Assembly (NCBI RefSeq): GCF_003335085.1
Contig: NZ_QPEJ01000015.1
Span: 186,001-250,000, forward strand
Length of the DNA: 64,000 nt
Direction of reading: 5' to 3'
Source of the DNA: Polaribacter sp. WD7
Lineage (GTDB): Bacteria > Bacteroidota > Bacteroidia > Flavobacteriales > Flavobacteriaceae
Part shown: positions 52,810 through 61,692 of the stretch, in pieces
Numbering within the stretch: the stretch's first letter is position 1
Layout: every line of letters starts with the position of its first letter
The notes under the pieces: model-generated
The model's database searches: none
What the model saw: the letters and a program-made list of their open reading frames with translations, nothing else
Told to the model about the DNA's origin: nothing
Made by a program: the position numbers and the translations under genes

Positions 52810-54809
52810 ATTTTAGGTATTTTAATGGTTATATTGGTTCCTCCATTTTTAAAAGAATCTATTTTTAAACTACCTTTTAAAAAATTAACACGTTCTTTTA
52901 TATTCTTTAAACCAAGACTATTTAGAAGGCTATATTTATCTTTAAAATGAAAGCCAATTCCATTATCTTTTATATATAAATACAAATAATGTTTTTTATT
53001 TATTAATGTAATTCTTGCAGAATCTGCCTTAGAATGCTTGATGATATTTGATAAACATTCTTGAACAATTCTAAAAAGGTGAGTTTGATTTTCTTCTTTT
53101 AAAACTCCTTCAATATTATCAAAGTCGTAAAAAAAATATATTCCTTTATAAGAATTATCTAGCTGTTTAATTAAATTTTTAAGAGCATCATTTATTGATA
53201 TCTGATTAAATTGTAAAGGTCGTAAAAACCTAGATATTGTTCTTACTTCATCAATAGATTTTTTAACTAATTCTTTAATATTTTGTGGGCAACATCTGGT
53301 AATCTCGTTATTAATTAATAATAGTGTTTGTCCTAGGCTATCATGTAAGTCTTTAGAAATTCGTTTACGTTCTTGTTCTTGAAATAAAATTAAATTTTGG
53401 GCATATTTTTCTCGAAGATCTTTTTTCTTATGCAAAATATTACGCTTAAATATTAAAATAATAACTAGAATAATTAAACTAGTACCTACCATTCCAAAAA
53501 GAATAATTTTAGTTTTGTGTTTTTTGTCTTGTTCTAATAACTTTATTTTAGAATTGCTATATGCAATAATTTTTTTGTTTTTTTCGCTCTCAAAAAGTGC
53601 AAAAATGTAATTGACAGCATTAATTTTTTCTAAAGAATTAAGAGAGTCTTTTTTTTTCGTATAAATCTTATAATAATACAATTCTTGCTTAGGGTCATTT
53701 AATTTTTCAAATACAAGAGATAGTAGTTTTACTGCCTCCAATTTGGTTTCTGGAGATAAGTTTTTCTTTTTAAGTAGATAGGTTAGTTTTTTTTTAGCTT
53801 TTTGAAATTTATTAGATCCAAATAATAAAAAAGCTTCAGATAAACAGAATGCATTTTTTATAAAATGATTTTCATCAATATTAATAATATATTCTTGAGA
53901 TTTTTTAAAATATTTAGACGCTTCTGTTATATTTTTTGTGGCATAAAATTTTGTAAGAGAAGTATATATGCCAATTTTTAAGTGGTCTGCTGTTTTATGG
54001 GTTATTTGTTCAAGCGCTTTTAGTAAATATTCTTCTTGTTTATTTATATTAGAACTTTTTTTATAACTATTTGCAAGGTAGCAGAAATTAAAAATAAGTC
54101 CGTCTGTTTTTTTTAACTTAATTTTCTCTTCAATCAATTTTTCACTTTCAGAAATTGCTTTCTTATAAAAGCCACACGAAGTATTTAAGTTTATAATACA
54201 TTGTCTTACTAAAAAAATATATTCTAAATCGTTTAAATTTTTGTAATACTTTATGGCAAGATGAAAGTTTTTCATAGCCTCTACGTATTTTTTTGTTTCA
54301 AGATATAACTGTCCCTTAAAAAAAATTACATCTGCGATAAAGATAGAATCTCTCTTGCCAAAAAAGTTTAATGCTTTGTTGTAACTATTTATTGCTTTTT
54401 TAAAATTGTTATTATTGTAATAAGCTGCACCTTTATCAGTAAATAATTTACCAATTAAATTAGAGTCATTTACTTGTAAGGAGTATTTTTCTACCTTATT
54501 TATCAAACTTAAGATGTTATTAGTTTTCCCTAACTGATGCCCTATATAATTATAACACTCTAAAACTTTATTAATTGCTTTTTCGTAATCTTTATGTTTT
54601 ATAGATAAATCAACAAATTTGTTTGTGTATTTTAAAAAAGCTTTGTGTTTCTTTTCTTTCTTATATACTAGCAATAAACTATCTAAAGATAATAGCTGAT
54701 TACTAAAGTTTTTAATAGTATCCTTTTGTTGTATGTTTTTGTAGATTTTACTTTGAGAAAAACCATAAGAAAAAATTAGAGAGACAAAAATATTTAATAA
54801 AAATTTCAT
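52806..54809 (-). CDS. TPR sensor histidine kinase (HisKA_3 type)
   Basis: This membrane sensor kinase has 667 residues with a signal peptide (MKFLLNIFVSLIFSYGFS), periplasmic tetratricopeptide repeats (about 30-380) and one membrane helix (about 437-455). The cytoplasmic kinase core follows. The phospho-acceptor His is in RKRISKDLHDSLGQTLLLIN. The ATPase domain carries the N-box (IVQECLSNIIKHSKA) and G-box DNGIGF, ending in TNITIKIPKI. The sensed signal is unknown. It is co-transcribed with the response regulator that overlaps its stop codon. Confidence 0.92.
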   Translation of the reverse strand: MKFLLNIFVSLIFSYGFSQSKIYKNIQQKDTIKNFSNQLLSLDSLLLVYKKEKKHKAFLKYTNKFVDLSIKHKDYEKAINKVLECYNYIGHQLGKTNNILSLINKVEKYSLQVNDSNLIGKLFTDKGAAYYNNNNFKKAINSYNKALNFFGKRDSIFIADVIFFKGQLYLETKKYVEAMKNFHLAIKYYKNLNDLEYIFLVRQCIINLNTSCGFYKKAISESEKLIEEKIKLKKTDGLIFNFCYLANSYKKSSNINKQEEYLLKALEQITHKTADHLKIGIYTSLTKFYATKNITEASKYFKKSQEYIINIDENHFIKNAFCLSEAFLLFGSNKFQKAKKKLTYLLKKKNLSPETKLEAVKLLSLVFEKLNDPKQELYYYKIYTKKKDSLNSLEKINAVNYIFALFESEKNKKIIAYSNSKIKLLEQDKKHKTKIILFGMVGTSLIILVIILIFKRNILHKKKDLREKYAQNLILFQEQERKRISKDLHDSLGQTLLLINNEITRCCPQNIKELVKKSIDEVRTISRFLRPLQFNQISINDALKNLIKQLDNSYKGIYFFYDFDNIEGVLKEENQTHLFRIVQECLSNIIKHSKADSARITLINKKHYLYLYIKDNGIGFHFKDKYSLLNSLGLKNIKERVNFLKGSLKIDSFKNGGTNITIKIPKI

Positions 54810-54876
54810 CGTTATACTATAAAATTAGAAAGTAATTCGGGATAATTAGTTCGTATTAATACCCAAAAAAAAAGAT

Positions 54877-55245
54877 TTATTTCTTGTAGGGTATAAACAT
54901 GTTTATCCAAAGTAACCGAGAAAGTCTTAAGTTTATAGGAGCCAAAATTATAAGGACTACAACAATAGCTAAAAAACTTTGTAATAATGTAAAATTTAAA
55001 ACTAATTTACATAGTAAAAAAGTAGTAACACTCAAAGCCACAGTAATGCCATAATTTACATACATGGCACCGTAAAAGAAAGAAGGTTCTAGCATATACT
55101 TTAAACTACATTTAGGACAATTGTGGTGCAGTTGCGTTATTTTTGAAGGATGAAACGTAAAATTATATTTAAAGAACTCACCCTCATGACATCGAGGACA
55201 TTTTCCTTTTAAAATACTATATAGCTTTGTCCCTTTTTTTATCAT
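54877..55245 (-). CDS. DUF983-type zinc-ribbon membrane protein
   Basis: The product is 122 residues from ATG 55243-55245 (MIKKGTKLYSILKGKCPRC). Two CxxC pairs (CPRC and CPKC) form a probable zinc ribbon, followed by two membrane segments. This is the layout of the DUF983 family, whose function is unknown. The frame is open further upstream to a TTG (55290), with ATGs at 55254 and 55245; the family N-terminus favours the last. It is convergent with nothing and divergent from the T9SS cargo gene. Confidence 0.8.
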   Translation of the reverse strand: MIKKGTKLYSILKGKCPRCHEGEFFKYNFTFHPSKITQLHHNCPKCSLKYMLEPSFFYGAMYVNYGITVALSVTTFLLCKLVLNFTLLQSFLAIVVVLIILAPINLRLSRLLWINMFIPYKK

Positions 55246-55263
55246 TCCCCACATTAAATTATA

Positions 55264-55271
55264 TACTTTTG
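55264..55271 (+). promoter_or_regulatory. -7 promoter box for the T9SS cargo gene
   Basis: TACTTTTG matches TAnnTTTG, 37 nt before the ATG at 55309. Confidence 0.5.
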
Positions 55272-55308
55272 TAAAGATAACATCTTTCAAATTTTAAATT
55301 CAATTATA

Positions 55309-56598
55309 ATGAAAAAACTACACATAATATTGATGCTATTATTGCTAAATATAAACTTTTGTGTTGCACAAAATTTTAATTGGCAATCTGTAAAAAGTAT
55401 TACTAATATAGACAACCAGAGATTTGATGATGTCTTTTTTCTAGATAAAAATACAGGATGGGCTGCAAATGGTTTTCATGCAGAAGTTTATAAAACCATA
55501 GATGGGGGGGTAAATTGGACAAAACAATTGGATGGAGCAGATTTAGGCACAGGGCTTTATTTTAGAAATATTGAATTTTTAAATACTGATATTGGTTTTT
55601 TAGGAACATTTCAGGGTAGGTTTTTCAAAACAACAAACGGAGGAGAAACTTGGGGAGAAGTAACAGGAATTATACCAAACCCAAGCGGAATTTGTGGTAT
55701 AGAAACTGTAGGAACGTCTACCGTATACGGTGTTGGTGTTTTTTCTGAACCAGCAAGACTTATAAAATCAACAGATAGTGGAAATACTTGGGTTTCAATA
55801 GATATGTCTGTACATGCAACAGCCTTGGTAGAAGTACAATTTGTAGATGAAAATACAGGTTATGCTTCTGGAAGAAATGAAACTGGTGGTATTATTATAA
55901 AAACAACTGATGCCGGAGCAACTTGGACAGAAATTTACAACACAGGAATAGGAGGAGAATATATTTGGAAATTACAAATTCTAGAAGCATCTGAAAACAA
56001 TATAATTTTTGGAGCAGTTCAGCAAGCATCTGCAAATCCGGGTAGATTGCTAAAATCTATAGATGCTGGATCAACTTGGGTAGAAAAGAATGTTCCTGGC
56101 GCAGATATACAAGCTGTAGGGTTTATCTCTGAAACTCATGGTTGGATGGGAGGTTCTGAATTAGGAATTATGGAAACATTAGATGGAGGAGATACTTGGG
56201 CTAAAATTGATGTTGGTGGTAATCTAAATAGAATATTTGTTATTAACAATATCTATGCTTTTGCATCAGGAACAACAATTTACAAATACACCAATGAAAC
56301 ACTATCAACCCAAAATATTGCTAATGCTAGAAATCCATTATCTATCACCTTATCAGAAAACCCAGTAGCAAAAGAGTTGTTATTTACTGTGCAATATAGA
56401 GGTTCAGATAATATGGTTATAGAATTGTACGATATTAATGGTAAACTTTTAAGACAACTGGCTAAAGATAAAATCTCAGACGCATCTGGAATTCAAAAAG
56501 AATATTCGTTTGAAGTAAGTGATTTGTCTGCAGGAGTCTACCTTGTCAATTTTCATAACAATACAGGTAGACAAACATTAAAATTTATAAAAAAATAA
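55309..56598 (+). CDS. Secreted Ycf48-like/BNR-repeat protein with T9SS type A sorting domain
   Basis: The 429-residue product has a signal peptide (cleaved near FCVAQ, about residue 21). It has a six-fold run of propeller repeats marked by G(G/A/S)xTW (GVNWTK, GETWGE, GNTWVS, GATWTE, GSTWVE, GDTWAK). The C-terminal domain of about 80 residues is of the T9SS type A sorting kind (VIELYDINGKLLRQL, then LSAGVYLVNF and LKFIKK). The protein should cross the outer membrane through the T9SS encoded elsewhere in this window. The role of the propeller is unknown; adhesion or carbohydrate binding are options. Confidence 0.88.
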   Translation: MKKLHIILMLLLLNINFCVAQNFNWQSVKSITNIDNQRFDDVFFLDKNTGWAANGFHAEVYKTIDGGVNWTKQLDGADLGTGLYFRNIEFLNTDIGFLGTFQGRFFKTTNGGETWGEVTGIIPNPSGICGIETVGTSTVYGVGVFSEPARLIKSTDSGNTWVSIDMSVHATALVEVQFVDENTGYASGRNETGGIIIKTTDAGATWTEIYNTGIGGEYIWKLQILEASENNIIFGAVQQASANPGRLLKSIDAGSTWVEKNVPGADIQAVGFISETHGWMGGSELGIMETLDGGDTWAKIDVGGNLNRIFVINNIYAFASGTTIYKYTNETLSTQNIANARNPLSITLSENPVAKELLFTVQYRGSDNMVIELYDINGKLLRQLAKDKISDASGIQKEYSFEVSDLSAGVYLVNFHNNTGRQTLKFIKK

Positions 56599-56609
56599 GC
56601 GAATAACAT

Positions 56610-58526
56610 ATGCTAAATGTCCATAATTTAACGGTTTCTTTTATGGGAACCGATCTCTTTTCTGGAATCACGTTTAAATTGAACAAAGGAGACAGAATAG
56701 GTTTAATTGGAAAAAACGGTGCAGGAAAATCTACATTGTTAAAAGTACTTTCTAAAGATATAGAAAGTAGTGGTGGTACCATGGCTTTTGATAAAGATGT
56801 AAATATAGGGTTTTTACGTCAAGATATAGATTTTGTAGAAGGAAGAACCATTTTAGAAGAAGCTTATCAAGCTTTTGAAGAAATTAAAGAAATAGAAGCA
56901 AAGCTAGAGCATATTAACACTCAATTAACAACAAGATCAGATTATGAGAGTGATGCTTACTCACAACTCATTCAAGATTTAACAGATTTTCAAGAACGAT
57001 ATGAATTATTGGGTGGTTACAATTATCAAGGTGATACAGAAAAAATTTTACAAGGTTTAGGGTTCCAAAGAGAAGATTTTGACAAACTAACAGATATTTT
57101 TTCTGGAGGATGGAGAATGCGCATAGAATTAGCAAAATTACTACTACAAAACAATGATATTTTATTATTAGATGAACCTACAAACCATTTAGATATAGAA
57201 TCTATTATTTGGCTAGAAAACTTTTTAAAAAGTTATGCTGGTGCAATTGTATTGGTTTCTCACGATAAAATGTTTTTAGACAACGTAACCAACAGAACTA
57301 TAGAAATCTCTTTAGGGCAGATTTACGATTACAAAAAACCTTACTCACAGTTTTTATTATTAAGAGGAGAAATTAAAGAAAAGCAATTGCAAGCGCAAAA
57401 AAATCAAGAAAAAGAAATTAAGCAAAAGCAGCAATTAATTAATAAATTTAAGGCAAAAGCAAGCAAAGCTTCTATGGCGCAATCTTTAATGAAACAGCTA
57501 GATAAAGTGGAGTTAATTGAAGTAGACCAAGATGATAATGCCGCCATGAATGTACGTTTTGCAATTTCTAAAGAACCCGGGAAAATTATTGTTGAAGCAG
57601 AAAATTTATCTAAAAGTTACGGAGACAAACATGTTTTAGATAAGGTAGATTTGTTAATTGAACGCAATAGCAAAATTGCGTTTGTTGGTCAAAACGGACA
57701 AGGTAAATCTACCCTGGCAAAAATGATGGTTGGTGAAATTCCGTTTGAAGGAAAATTAAAGCTTGGTCATAATGTAGAAGTAGGGTATTTTGCTCAAAAT
57801 CAATCTGAACATCTACCACCAGAAAAAACCGTGCTAGAAATAATGGAAGATGCAGCAACGGATACCAATCGAATGCGAGTTAGAGATATGTTGGGGTCAT
57901 TCTTGTTTGGTGGAGATGCAGTAGATAAAAAGGCAAAAGTACTCTCAGGTGGAGAAAGAAATCGTTTGGCTTTGTGTAAATTACTTTTACAACCGTTTAA
58001 TGTATTGATAATGGATGAGCCCACAAACCATTTAGACATTGCTTCTAAAACCGTGTTAAAAGAGGCCTTAAATCAATTTAACGGAACGTTAATAGTTGTT
58101 TCTCATGATAGGGAGTTTTTACAAGGTTTAACTTCTACGGTATATGGTTTTAAAGACAAAGAAATTAAAGAATATTTAGGAGATATAGATTATTTCTTAG
58201 AGCAACACAAAATGGAAAGTTTACGAGATGCAGAAAAGAGAACTGTCGTGAAAGTTGAAAAAGAGAGTTCTAAAAAAGAAGCATACCAACTATCTAAAGA
58301 GCAAGAAAAAGAGTTGAAGAAACTCAATAATAAGTTGTCTAAAATAGAAGCCGAAATTGCAGATTTAGAGTCTGAAATTGAAAAGATAGACTTAGAGTTA
58401 GCAAATAACTACGATGAAGTTTCTGCAAGACCTAACTTCTTTGAAAAGTACAAAGCCAAAAAAGCTAAAGTTGATGCTCTAATGGAAGAATGGGAAAAGG
58501 TTGAAGAATTAGTTTCTAGCTATTAA
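56610..58526 (+). CDS. ABC-F family ATP-binding protein
   Basis: This soluble 638-residue protein has two ABC ATPase domains and no membrane part, the layout of ABC-F ribosome-associated factors. First domain: Walker A GKNGAGKST (about 35-43), signature SGGWRMRI, Walker B ILLLDEPTNHLD. Second: GQNGQGKST, LSGGERNRLAL, IMDEPTNHLD. The linker between them is rich in Lys and Gln, and the C-terminus is a coiled coil (about 565-635). It probably acts in translation like Uup or EttA; there is no evidence for antibiotic resistance. It is 11 nt after the cargo gene. Confidence 0.92.
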   Translation: MLNVHNLTVSFMGTDLFSGITFKLNKGDRIGLIGKNGAGKSTLLKVLSKDIESSGGTMAFDKDVNIGFLRQDIDFVEGRTILEEAYQAFEEIKEIEAKLEHINTQLTTRSDYESDAYSQLIQDLTDFQERYELLGGYNYQGDTEKILQGLGFQREDFDKLTDIFSGGWRMRIELAKLLLQNNDILLLDEPTNHLDIESIIWLENFLKSYAGAIVLVSHDKMFLDNVTNRTIEISLGQIYDYKKPYSQFLLLRGEIKEKQLQAQKNQEKEIKQKQQLINKFKAKASKASMAQSLMKQLDKVELIEVDQDDNAAMNVRFAISKEPGKIIVEAENLSKSYGDKHVLDKVDLLIERNSKIAFVGQNGQGKSTLAKMMVGEIPFEGKLKLGHNVEVGYFAQNQSEHLPPEKTVLEIMEDAATDTNRMRVRDMLGSFLFGGDAVDKKAKVLSGGERNRLALCKLLLQPFNVLIMDEPTNHLDIASKTVLKEALNQFNGTLIVVSHDREFLQGLTSTVYGFKDKEIKEYLGDIDYFLEQHKMESLRDAEKRTVVKVEKESSKKEAYQLSKEQEKELKKLNNKLSKIEAEIADLESEIEKIDLELANNYDEVSARPNFFEKYKAKKAKVDALMEEWEKVEELVSSY

Positions 58527-58532
58527 AAAAAA

Positions 58533-58680
58533 GGTTAGCTAACGCCCCTGTATAAGCCTTGTTGCGTTGTTTTAAGACTTAAAGTTAACAAATAATTACT
58601 GACTAGAAAATTAGCTAGAATTTTTCCAAGTAAGCTAAAAGCTAGCAATAAGGCTTATACTTTGTTTGCTATAGTTAATT
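58533..58680. repeat. Long imperfect inverted repeat upstream of the toxin-antitoxin pair
   Basis: GTATAAGCCTTGTTGC (58550-58565) and GCAATAAGGCTTATAC (58645-58660) pair at 15 of 16 positions. Looser pairing extends outward (TTAGCTA near 58535 with TAGTTAA near 58672). Between the arms are two more short palindromes: TTTAAGACTTAAA (58571-58583), and GCTAG at 58614 with CTAGC at 58642. The element is about 148 nt and carries no ORF. Size and shape recall integron attC sites or a MITE-like element. Confidence 0.6.
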
Positions 58681-58759
58681 TAAAAATTAACATTAAATTA
58701 TATTATTATTTCGTTTATTTCGTTTAATATTGTTGTAACTAAATTCACTATCAGTAATT

Positions 58760-59227
58760 ATGGAAATCATAAAAAAAATTAATAGACCTTCAAAGGATGA
58801 GCAAAAATTAGCTATAGAGTCCTATGACGCATTAGCTTCTGTTATTGAACAGTTAAAGTCTGACAATCCTGAAATTGAAATAGAAGAAACACAAGAAAGA
58901 ATAAAAATTCCATTAAAGGCATTAAAGTTTTTAGGGGAAATATTAAAGGCTATGAGTCAAGGAAAACCTTTTTCACTTGTTCCTATTGCAACAGAAGTAA
59001 CAACTCAGAAAGCTGCCGAGATCTTAGGTTGTTCAAGACCACATTTAGTTAAATTACTTGAAGACGGTGAAATTGAGTTTACTAAAATTGGAAAGCATAG
59101 ACGTGTTAGATTTGAAGATGTTATGGAATATAAAAAGAAAATGAAAAAGATTCAGAAACAACATATTATTGATATGATGAAATCTGATGAAGAATTAGGT
59201 TTATATGATTCACAGTGTAAGGTTTAA
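58760..59227 (+). CDS. HTH (excisionase/MerR-like) antitoxin of a PIN toxin pair
   Basis: This 155-residue protein has a DNA-binding helix-turn-helix of the excisionase type at about 78-128 (TTQKAAEILGCSRPHLVKLL, then IGKHRRVRFEDVMEYKK). A helical N-terminal part holds a repeated acidic stretch (EIEIEETQERIKI). It overlaps the following PIN gene by 23 nt in another frame, typical of toxin-antitoxin operons in which the first gene encodes the antitoxin and represses the operon. The C-terminal tail after residue 128 probably binds the toxin. Confidence 0.82.
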   Translation: MEIIKKINRPSKDEQKLAIESYDALASVIEQLKSDNPEIEIEETQERIKIPLKALKFLGEILKAMSQGKPFSLVPIATEVTTQKAAEILGCSRPHLVKLLEDGEIEFTKIGKHRRVRFEDVMEYKKKMKKIQKQHIIDMMKSDEELGLYDSQCKV

Positions 59228-59768
59228 ATGTGTATTGGATACAAATGTTATTTATCCAATAGAGATTAGAGATTTGCTTTTTTGGTTTGCATATTTTGAT
59301 ATGTATACTCCCAAATGGAGCGAACATATATTTGATGAATGGAGAAGTGTAATGAAAAGAAAAGGAATAAGTGAAGAGGAAGCAAATAAAAGAGTTGAAA
59401 GAGCTAATTCAGCATTTCCAGACGCTTTAGTAACTAACTATTCAGGATTGATAGGCAACTTAAGTTTGCCAGACCCTAAAGATTGCCACGTTTTAGCTGC
59501 TGCAATTAAAACTAATGCAAATGTTATAGTAACCAATAATATTAAGGATTTTCCTGAAGAATATTTAGCTTCTTTTGGTTTGACAGCAAAAACAGCAGAT
59601 GATTTTTTGACAGATATTTTAGATTTAAATCCTGAACAAGCTGTAAAAGCTTTCAAGGAGTTAGTTTTAAATAGAAGAAATCCTGATTTAGATGAATTTC
59701 AAGTTCTTGATATTATGAGAAGGCAAGGGTTGAATGAAACAGCAGATTTCTTACATTCACAGATTTAG
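59205..59768 (+). CDS. PIN-domain ribonuclease toxin
   Basis: This 187-residue protein has a PIN nuclease domain, which cuts RNA using acidic residues and Mg. The conserved positions are visible: VLDTNVIYP (Asp at about 11), WSEHIFDEWRSV (Glu), DPKDCHVLAAAI (Asp) and VTNNIKDFP (Thr-Asn and Asp). The last 55 residues lie outside the core PIN fold. It overlaps its antitoxin gene by 23 nt and is followed by an inverted repeat at 59771-59839. Confidence 0.85.
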   Translation: MIHSVRFKCVLDTNVIYPIEIRDLLFWFAYFDMYTPKWSEHIFDEWRSVMKRKGISEEEANKRVERANSAFPDALVTNYSGLIGNLSLPDPKDCHVLAAAIKTNANVIVTNNIKDFPEEYLASFGLTAKTADDFLTDILDLNPEQAVKAFKELVLNRRNPDLDEFQVLDIMRRQGLNETADFLHSQI

Positions 59769-59770
59769 CC

Positions 59771-59839
59771 AATTAATTATAGCCAACTTAAGACGATCAT
59801 AACGTCGTTTTTATGACTTACAATCGGCATTAGCTAATT
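59771..59839. repeat. Imperfect inverted repeat downstream of the toxin-antitoxin pair
   Basis: The inner arms TAAG...TCATAA (59789-59802, with four extra bases ACGA) and TTATGACTTA (59811-59820) pair around an 8-nt loop. GCC (59782-59784) pairs with GGC (59826-59828), and AATTA (59771-59775) with TAATT (59835-59839). Unpaired bases on one arm and paired outer boxes are features of integron attC sites, but the canonical GTTRRRY box is not evident. It could also be the terminator of the toxin gene. Confidence 0.5.
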
Positions 59840-59897
59840 TCGTATTTTAAATTGACAAAGTCAAGTTGGTTTTATGATAATTCAAAAATATATCTGT

Positions 59898-59905
59898 TAT
59901 TTTTG
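59898..59905 (+). promoter_or_regulatory. -7 promoter box immediately before the PLP-enzyme gene
   Basis: TATTTTTG matches TAnnTTTG and ends 6 nt before the ATG at 59912, leaving almost no leader. Confidence 0.5.
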
Positions 59906-59911
59906 CTTTAC

Positions 59912-60868
59912 ATGAGTGCAAAAGAAAATTCCTTTTTGAATCAAGATTTTAAAAGTAGAAACCAAGAAATAATTCTTCCAATTTTAAAAGAAAAACAAAT
60001 CTCACTTTTTATTAAAAGAGAAGATTTAATTCACCCTTTTGTCTCTGGTAATAAATTCAGAAAACTAAAATACAATCTATTTGAAGCTGTTTCTCAAAAG
60101 AAAAACACACTGTTAACTTTTGGGGGTGCTTACTCAAATCACATCGTTGCTACCGCTGTTGTATCAAAATTAATGGGGTTGAATTCTATAGGAATTATTA
60201 GAGGAGAAGAATTAGCATCAGACTTAAAAAAAAACTTAAAAAATAATGCAACTTTAAAAAAAGCAGACCAAAACGGAATGACTTTAGAGTTTGTTTCAAG
60301 AGAACAATATAGAGAGAAAACAGACAAAGATTTTATTAAAAAACTTAAAGAGAAGTTTGGCGATTTTTATTTAGTTCCAGAAGGTGGTACGAATGATTTA
60401 GCTATAAAAGGATGTGAAGAAATTTTAACAAAAGAAGATGCTGAATTCAATTATATTTGTGCTGCAATGGGTACAGGAGGTACAATTTCTGGAATAATCA
60501 ATTCTGCTTGCAAGCATCAAAATGTTTTAGGTTTTCCTGCCTTAAAAGGCAATTTTTTGGTTGATGAAATTAATCGGTTTACCAAAAAAAATAATTGGAA
60601 ATTAATTACAAACTATCATTTTGGAGGGTATGCAAAATATAAACGAGAATTAATCGGTTTTATAAATGATTTTATTGAAGCCACACAAATCCCCCTTGAT
60701 CCTATTTATACGGGTAAAATGATGTTTGGTGTTATAGATTTAATCAAACAAGATTATTTTGCAAAAGGAACAAAAATTCTTGTTATTCATACAGGAGGAT
60801 TACAAGGTATTGAAGGCTTTAATGCAAAGTTGAAACAAAAAAATGAAGAGATTATAAAAAGTTTATGA
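59912..60868 (+). CDS. ACC deaminase/D-cysteine desulfhydrase family PLP enzyme
   Basis: This 318-residue PLP-dependent enzyme of the tryptophan-synthase-beta fold is predicted to deaminate D-cysteine or 1-aminocyclopropane-1-carboxylate. SGNKFRKLKYNL contains the PLP lysine, and FGGAYSNHIVATA is the substrate loop; both are near the N-terminus. AAMGTGGTISGI is the PLP-phosphate cup, and IHTGGLQGI lies near the end. D-cysteine desulfhydrase is the more common activity in non-plant-associated bacteria. The start is ATG 59912; the frame upstream begins at TTG and covers the promoter box. It overlaps the next gene by four bases (ATGA). Confidence 0.88.
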   Translation: MSAKENSFLNQDFKSRNQEIILPILKEKQISLFIKREDLIHPFVSGNKFRKLKYNLFEAVSQKKNTLLTFGGAYSNHIVATAVVSKLMGLNSIGIIRGEELASDLKKNLKNNATLKKADQNGMTLEFVSREQYREKTDKDFIKKLKEKFGDFYLVPEGGTNDLAIKGCEEILTKEDAEFNYICAAMGTGGTISGIINSACKHQNVLGFPALKGNFLVDEINRFTKKNNWKLITNYHFGGYAKYKRELIGFINDFIEATQIPLDPIYTGKMMFGVIDLIKQDYFAKGTKILVIHTGGLQGIEGFNAKLKQKNEEIIKSL

Positions 60869-61692
60869 GGTTAAGAGTTGTTGTATATATGGTTGGTTTA
60901 TGTTTTTTAGCTAGTTGTAACGCTAAAAAAACAGTTGTTCAAAAAAGAAAGAATACAAAAACAATTACAGAGCCTAAACCTAAAAAACTGCCTTCTGTTA
61001 AAGAAGAAAAGTTGATAGAGAAATTAGAAAAATCTAAAAAAAATCTCAATAAAACTACCTTACAATACATAGAAGATTATGCGCCAGTAGCGGTTAATGA
61101 AATGTTTACATACAAAATACCTGCAAGTATAACCCTAGCACAAGGTATCTTAGAGTCTGGGAATGGAAAAGGACCGTTAGCTCGTAAATCTAACAATCAT
61201 TTTGGAATTAAATGCCATACGGAGTGGAAGGGAGAACGTGTATACCATGATGATGATGAAAAGGGAGAATGTTTTAGAAAATACGAATATGTAGAAACCT
61301 CTTACCACGACCATTCAAAATTTCTAACTCAAAGAAGACGATATGCTTTTTTATTCAACTACAAAACTACAGACTATAAAAGTTGGGCAAGAGGTTTAAA
61401 AAAAGCGGGTTATGCAACCGATAAGAAATATCCATCAAAATTAATAAGCCTTATAGAACGTTATAAGTTATACGAATTTGACAAGATAAAAAAGAAAGAC
61501 TTTACTTATAAGAAAGAGAAAATAAACGCAAAAAAGAACCGTAAAGATTCTAAAAAAGTTTATCAAGTACAAAAAGGAGATACCTTATACGCTATTGCTA
61601 GAAAGTTTAATACCACTGTAAGCAAACTTAAAAAAAGAAACAACTTAACCAATAATACGCTTGCTATTGGGCAGTTTTTAGTTATACAGTAG
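60865..61692 (+). CDS. Glucosaminidase (GH73) lipoprotein with LysM domain
   Basis: This peptidoglycan hydrolase cleaves beta-N-acetylglucosaminyl bonds. The 275-residue product has a lipoprotein signal (cleavage before Cys18, FLASC) and a Lys-rich linker (about 20-60). The GH73 domain (about 65-200) has the predicted catalytic Glu in ILESGNGKGPLARKSNNHFG. A C-terminal LysM domain (about 231-274, VYQVQKGDTLYAIARKFN) binds the cell wall. It overlaps the PLP-enzyme gene by four bases. Its end overlaps the convergent HAD gene by 11 nt. Confidence 0.92.
   Translation: MRLRVVVYMVGLCFLASCNAKKTVVQKRKNTKTITEPKPKKLPSVKEEKLIEKLEKSKKNLNKTTLQYIEDYAPVAVNEMFTYKIPASITLAQGILESGNGKGPLARKSNNHFGIKCHTEWKGERVYHDDDEKGECFRKYEYVETSYHDHSKFLTQRRRYAFLFNYKTTDYKSWARGLKKAGYATDKKYPSKLISLIERYKLYEFDKIKKKDFTYKKEKINAKKNRKDSKKVYQVQKGDTLYAIARKFNTTVSKLKKRNNLTNNTLAIGQFLVIQ

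Noticed and set aside
58533..58680. Calling the repeat upstream of the toxin-antitoxin pair a true integron attC site
   Set aside because: The arms pair well but no GTTRRRY core site is evident and no integron integrase is in the window. I left it as an inverted repeat of unknown type.
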